A stretch of DNA of 64,000 bases from Bin5 sp963662575. Its GTDB lineage: Bacteria > Chloroflexota > Anaerolineae > Caldilineales > Caldilineaceae. A model generated the notes under the pieces. The model was not told the DNA's origin. It saw only the letters and a list, made by a program, of their open reading frames with translations, and ran no database searches. The stretch covers positions 310,001 through 374,000 of the forward strand of contig OY759723.1 in assembly GCA_963662575.1 (NCBI GenBank), written 5' to 3'. The translations under genes were made by a program, and so were the position numbers. Of the stretch, positions 61,544 to 64,000 are shown piece after piece; position 1 is the first letter of the stretch; each line of letters opens with the position of its first letter.

Positions 61544-63181
61544 ATGCAATCGCCACACGGAGTGACGGCCTCGGCTTTTCGGCCGTCGTTGATGGGCAGG
61601 AACGGGATGGTTACTTCAGGGCAGGCTCTCGCTTCGCAGGCGGGAATACAGGCGCTGATGGCCGGCGGGAATGCGGTGGACGCCGCTATCGCGACGGCGG
61701 CGGCGTTGGGCGTGGTTGAGCCGGCCGGTTCCGGGGTTGGCGGCGACGGCTTTATTCTGATCTATTGGGCGGAGACCGGGGAGGTCTCGGCTGTGAACGC
61801 GACCGGTCCCGCGCCCGGGGCGGCCACGCGCGAACGCTATCTCGAAGACGGCGGCATTCCGATGAAAGGGATGCGGAGCGTCTCGGTGCCGGGGTTAGTT
61901 GATGGTTGGCTGCTGGCGCATGAACGGTACGGCGGTCTGCCGCTGGCGGAGGTCTTCCGACCCGCGATCTCGCTGTGTGAGGACGGCTTTCCGATCAGCC
62001 ATCTGCTGGCGAATGGCATGCAAGCGGAACACGAGCGTTTCGCGGCCGACCCGTACACGCGGGCAATATATACAAACGACGGCGCTCCGATATCCACAGG
62101 TGAATTGCTTCGTAATCGAAATCTCGGCACGACGTTGGGCAAGATCGCACAGGATGGACGCAAGACATTGTACGAGGGCGAGATCGCAGAAGCAATTATA
62201 GAGTTCAGTCGTGCTCGCGATGGATTGCTGACAGAAGAGGATCTTGGCAACTACCAGGCCCACTGGGCTGAGCCGATCCACGTCAACTACCGCGGCTACG
62301 AGGTCTACGAGATGCCGCCCAATTCGAGCGGTCATATCCTGCTGCAGGAGTTGAATATCGTAGAACTGTTCGATCTGGAGCGCATGGGCTGCAATACGGC
62401 CGAAAGCATCCATCTTATGGTGGAGGCCAAGAAGCTTGCTTTCGCGGACCGCGAAGCGTATATGGCGGACCCGGAGTGGGTCGATATCCCGCTGGAGGGG
62501 ATGCTGTCCAAGTCGTATGCCGCGCAACAGGCTGAGCGCATCGACCTGGCGCGGGCGGCCTTCGATGTTCCGGCGGGCGGACCAGAAGCGCACGAAGACA
62601 CTACCTGTTTCTGTACGGCGGACCGGGCGGGAAATCTGGTGTGCATTCTGCAGAGCATCCAATCGGGCTTCGGTTCGAGCCTGATCGCGGGCGAGACCGG
62701 CATCCTGCTGAACAACCGCATGACCTACTGGCATTTGGAAGAGGGGCACGCGAACTGCCTGATGCCGGGCAAGCGTGTGCGGCATACGATGAATCCGGTC
62801 ATCATAACCAAGGATGGCAAGCCACTGATTACTTGTGGGACGCCGGGCGCGGATACGCAGGTGCAGACGAACCTGCAGCTGGTAACGCATATGCTTGACT
62901 TTGGCATGACGCCGCAGGAGGCGGTCTCGGCGCCGCGCTGGCGCAGCTTGCAGCACCCGATGGAGTCCACGATTCCGCATGTCAGCTCCAACAACCTGCA
63001 GGTGGAAGACCGTTTTCCTGAAGCTGTTCGTGAGGGGCTGGCGCAAAGGGGGCACGAACTCGAACCGGTCGGCGACTGGGGCGGGCCGGGCAGCGCGCAG
63101 GCGATCATGGTACATCCGGAGTCGGGCGCGCTGATCGGTGGATCGGACCCGCGGCGGGATGGGTATGCGGTTGGTTATTGA
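61544..63181 (+). CDS. Gamma-glutamyltransferase family protein (second of tandem pair)
   Basis: The 545-residue GGT-family protein is related to but clearly diverged from the preceding one. It has the large-subunit start RPSLMGRNGMVTSGQALASQAGIQALMAGGNAVDAAIATAAALGVVEPAGSGVGGDGFILIYW. The precursor cleavage site EAHEDTTCFCTADRAGNLV has Thr353 as the likely nucleophile, but the usual TTH is TTC here. SGFGSSL and GILLNNRM follow in the small subunit. No signal peptide is visible. GGAGGTGGGG lies directly upstream of the ATG. The position after the first paralogue suggests two substrates or a tandem duplication followed by divergence. Confidence 0.92.
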   Translation: MQSPHGVTASAFRPSLMGRNGMVTSGQALASQAGIQALMAGGNAVDAAIATAAALGVVEPAGSGVGGDGFILIYWAETGEVSAVNATGPAPGAATRERYLEDGGIPMKGMRSVSVPGLVDGWLLAHERYGGLPLAEVFRPAISLCEDGFPISHLLANGMQAEHERFAADPYTRAIYTNDGAPISTGELLRNRNLGTTLGKIAQDGRKTLYEGEIAEAIIEFSRARDGLLTEEDLGNYQAHWAEPIHVNYRGYEVYEMPPNSSGHILLQELNIVELFDLERMGCNTAESIHLMVEAKKLAFADREAYMADPEWVDIPLEGMLSKSYAAQQAERIDLARAAFDVPAGGPEAHEDTTCFCTADRAGNLVCILQSIQSGFGSSLIAGETGILLNNRMTYWHLEEGHANCLMPGKRVRHTMNPVIITKDGKPLITCGTPGADTQVQTNLQLVTHMLDFGMTPQEAVSAPRWRSLQHPMESTIPHVSSNNLQVEDRFPEAVREGLAQRGHELEPVGDWGGPGSAQAIMVHPESGALIGGSDPRRDGYAVGY

Positions 63182-63241
63182 TGACGCGGGATAATTGGAA
63201 ACCGCGCGTTAGACAGTTCTCTTGAAAAAGGAATCGGTTTG

Positions 63242-64000
63242 ATGTCTTCTCCGAATATTCTCTTCTTGATGACCGATCAGATGCAGGGCCGGGTGCTCGA
63301 GCCGGACAACCCGTGCCAGACTCCACAACTGGACAGGTTGGCGGCCAGGGGAGTGCGTTTCCGCAGAGCCTATACGCCCAACGCGGTCTGCTCACCGGCG
63401 CGAGCGAGCCTGATGACCGGGTTGCTGCCGCATAATCACGGCGTGCTGTATGTCGTGCATACGGTTGACGACGATCAGGCGGTTCTGAGGACGCAACATC
63501 CGCACTGGGCGGAGCGGCTGACGGAGGCCGGGTACAACACCGGGTACTTTGGCAAGTGGCATGTGGAGCGTTCGAACGAACTGGATCAGTTTGGCTGGCA
63601 GCAACAGGGCGCAATGGGTAGACGCACCGACTGGAGCGCGGTCAACTTCTCGATGGAGCGCTACCTGGATAGCCCTGCCGGCTATGAGCCGAACCGTTTC
63701 TACGGGGTGTGCGATCTTCCGGCCGGCGAACGGCAGATGGGAAAAGAGACCGATGAGGCGTTGACCTTCCTCAGCTCGGCCCTGGACGACGACGCGCCCT
63801 GGTGCTGTTTTGTCAGTTTCATCGAACCGCACGATCCCTTCTATTGCCACGAGGACGCGTTCGCGCAGTATGATGTGGAGTCTATCCCGCTACAGCCGAA
63901 TGTCCACAACGACTTGAGCGGGCAGCCGAATCTCTATAAGCGGAGCGCGCAGGTGTGGAGCGACTGGACGGACCGGGAACACCGCGAGGCCGCGGCCTGC
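63242..64000 (+). CDS. Type I sulfatase (3' end beyond window)
   Basis: The visible 253 residues begin SSPNILFLMTDQMQGRVLEPDNPCQTPQLDRLAARGVRF, with metal-site Asp. The formylglycine signature CSPARASLMTGLLPHNHGVL has Cys50 as the residue converted to formylglycine, and GYFGKWHVERS carries the conserved Lys/His. FIEPHDPFYCHEDAF is a family segment near 215. The frame stays open to the window end; typical length is 450-500. It lies 60 bp after the second GGT gene, so it could belong to the same transcription unit. It differs clearly from the sulfatase at 41356. Confidence 0.93.
   Translation, partial: MSSPNILFLMTDQMQGRVLEPDNPCQTPQLDRLAARGVRFRRAYTPNAVCSPARASLMTGLLPHNHGVLYVVHTVDDDQAVLRTQHPHWAERLTEAGYNTGYFGKWHVERSNELDQFGWQQQGAMGRRTDWSAVNFSMERYLDSPAGYEPNRFYGVCDLPAGERQMGKETDEALTFLSSALDDDAPWCCFVSFIEPHDPFYCHEDAFAQYDVESIPLQPNVHNDLSGQPNLYKRSAQVWSDWTDREHREAAAC

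Overview
The window is a GC-rich bacterial chromosome segment with 50 protein-coding loci, two of them broken and two cut by the window ends, plus one tRNA gene. No rRNA or other decisive taxonomic marker is present. The gene mix suggests a free-living or host-associated Chloroflexota of the Anaerolineae/Caldilineae type: Uma2-family proteins with coiled-coil tails, very large FtsX-type permeases without adjacent ATPases, an NfeD/SPFH pair, plant-type LRR surface protein, PhyH dioxygenase, sulfatases, tandem gamma-glutamyltransferase paralogues and many TIM-barrel sugar isomerases. That placement is an inference from gene content.

Layout. 0-6.1 kb is a minus-strand housekeeping block: GT2 glycosyltransferase and AcpS, then CTP synthase, a Uma2 protein, YebC and RuvC (cut by the window start). 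6.6-9.3 kb holds a Ldh2-type dehydrogenase and a sugar isomerase, convergent with an OsmC protein. 9.6-14.3 kb has a GalU-like protein with a degenerate NTP-binding signature, followed by a 1119-residue fusion of a fucokinase-type GHMP kinase and a UDPGP-type nucleotidyltransferase. 14.3-18.2 kb has a fatty acid desaturase and ClpB. 18.4-22.1 kb is a three-gene CopC/CopD/His-rich operon, probably for copper or another metal. 22.6-28.8 kb has an FN3-LRR surface protein, tRNA-Pro(GGG), Fmt, a DUF4870-like membrane protein and the NfeD-SPFH pair.

28.8-39.8 kb is accessory: a giant FtsX permease, a GH4 glycosidase, PhyH, a glutaredoxin-thioredoxin reductase fusion, a RelE-type toxin killed by an in-frame TAG beside an intact antitoxin, a GH43-like beta-propeller and a PcRGLX/YetA-like glycan protein. 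40.1-45.9 kb has a second Uma2 protein, a sulfatase, a compact AlbA_2/LOG/HEAT-zinc gene series and a MazEF module. 46.1-64 kb is a plus-strand catabolic and transport region: a cyclase-family hydrolase, a Tat lipoprotein solute-binding protein, two permeases, a second giant FtsX permease, two sugar isomerases, a frameshifted Gfo/Idh/MocA dehydrogenase, an SDR, an adenosine-deaminase-like hydrolase, an ABM monooxygenase, two gamma-glutamyltransferases and the start of a second sulfatase.

Two kinds of non-coding structure recur. One is a ~67-bp double-hairpin repeat present three times, whose first stem is preserved by paired changes. The other is a set of short arrays with an exact 7-bp period but different unit sequences at different places, two of which run into coding sequence. 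These arrays and the kinase-nucleotidyltransferase locus are the most distinctive items in the window.
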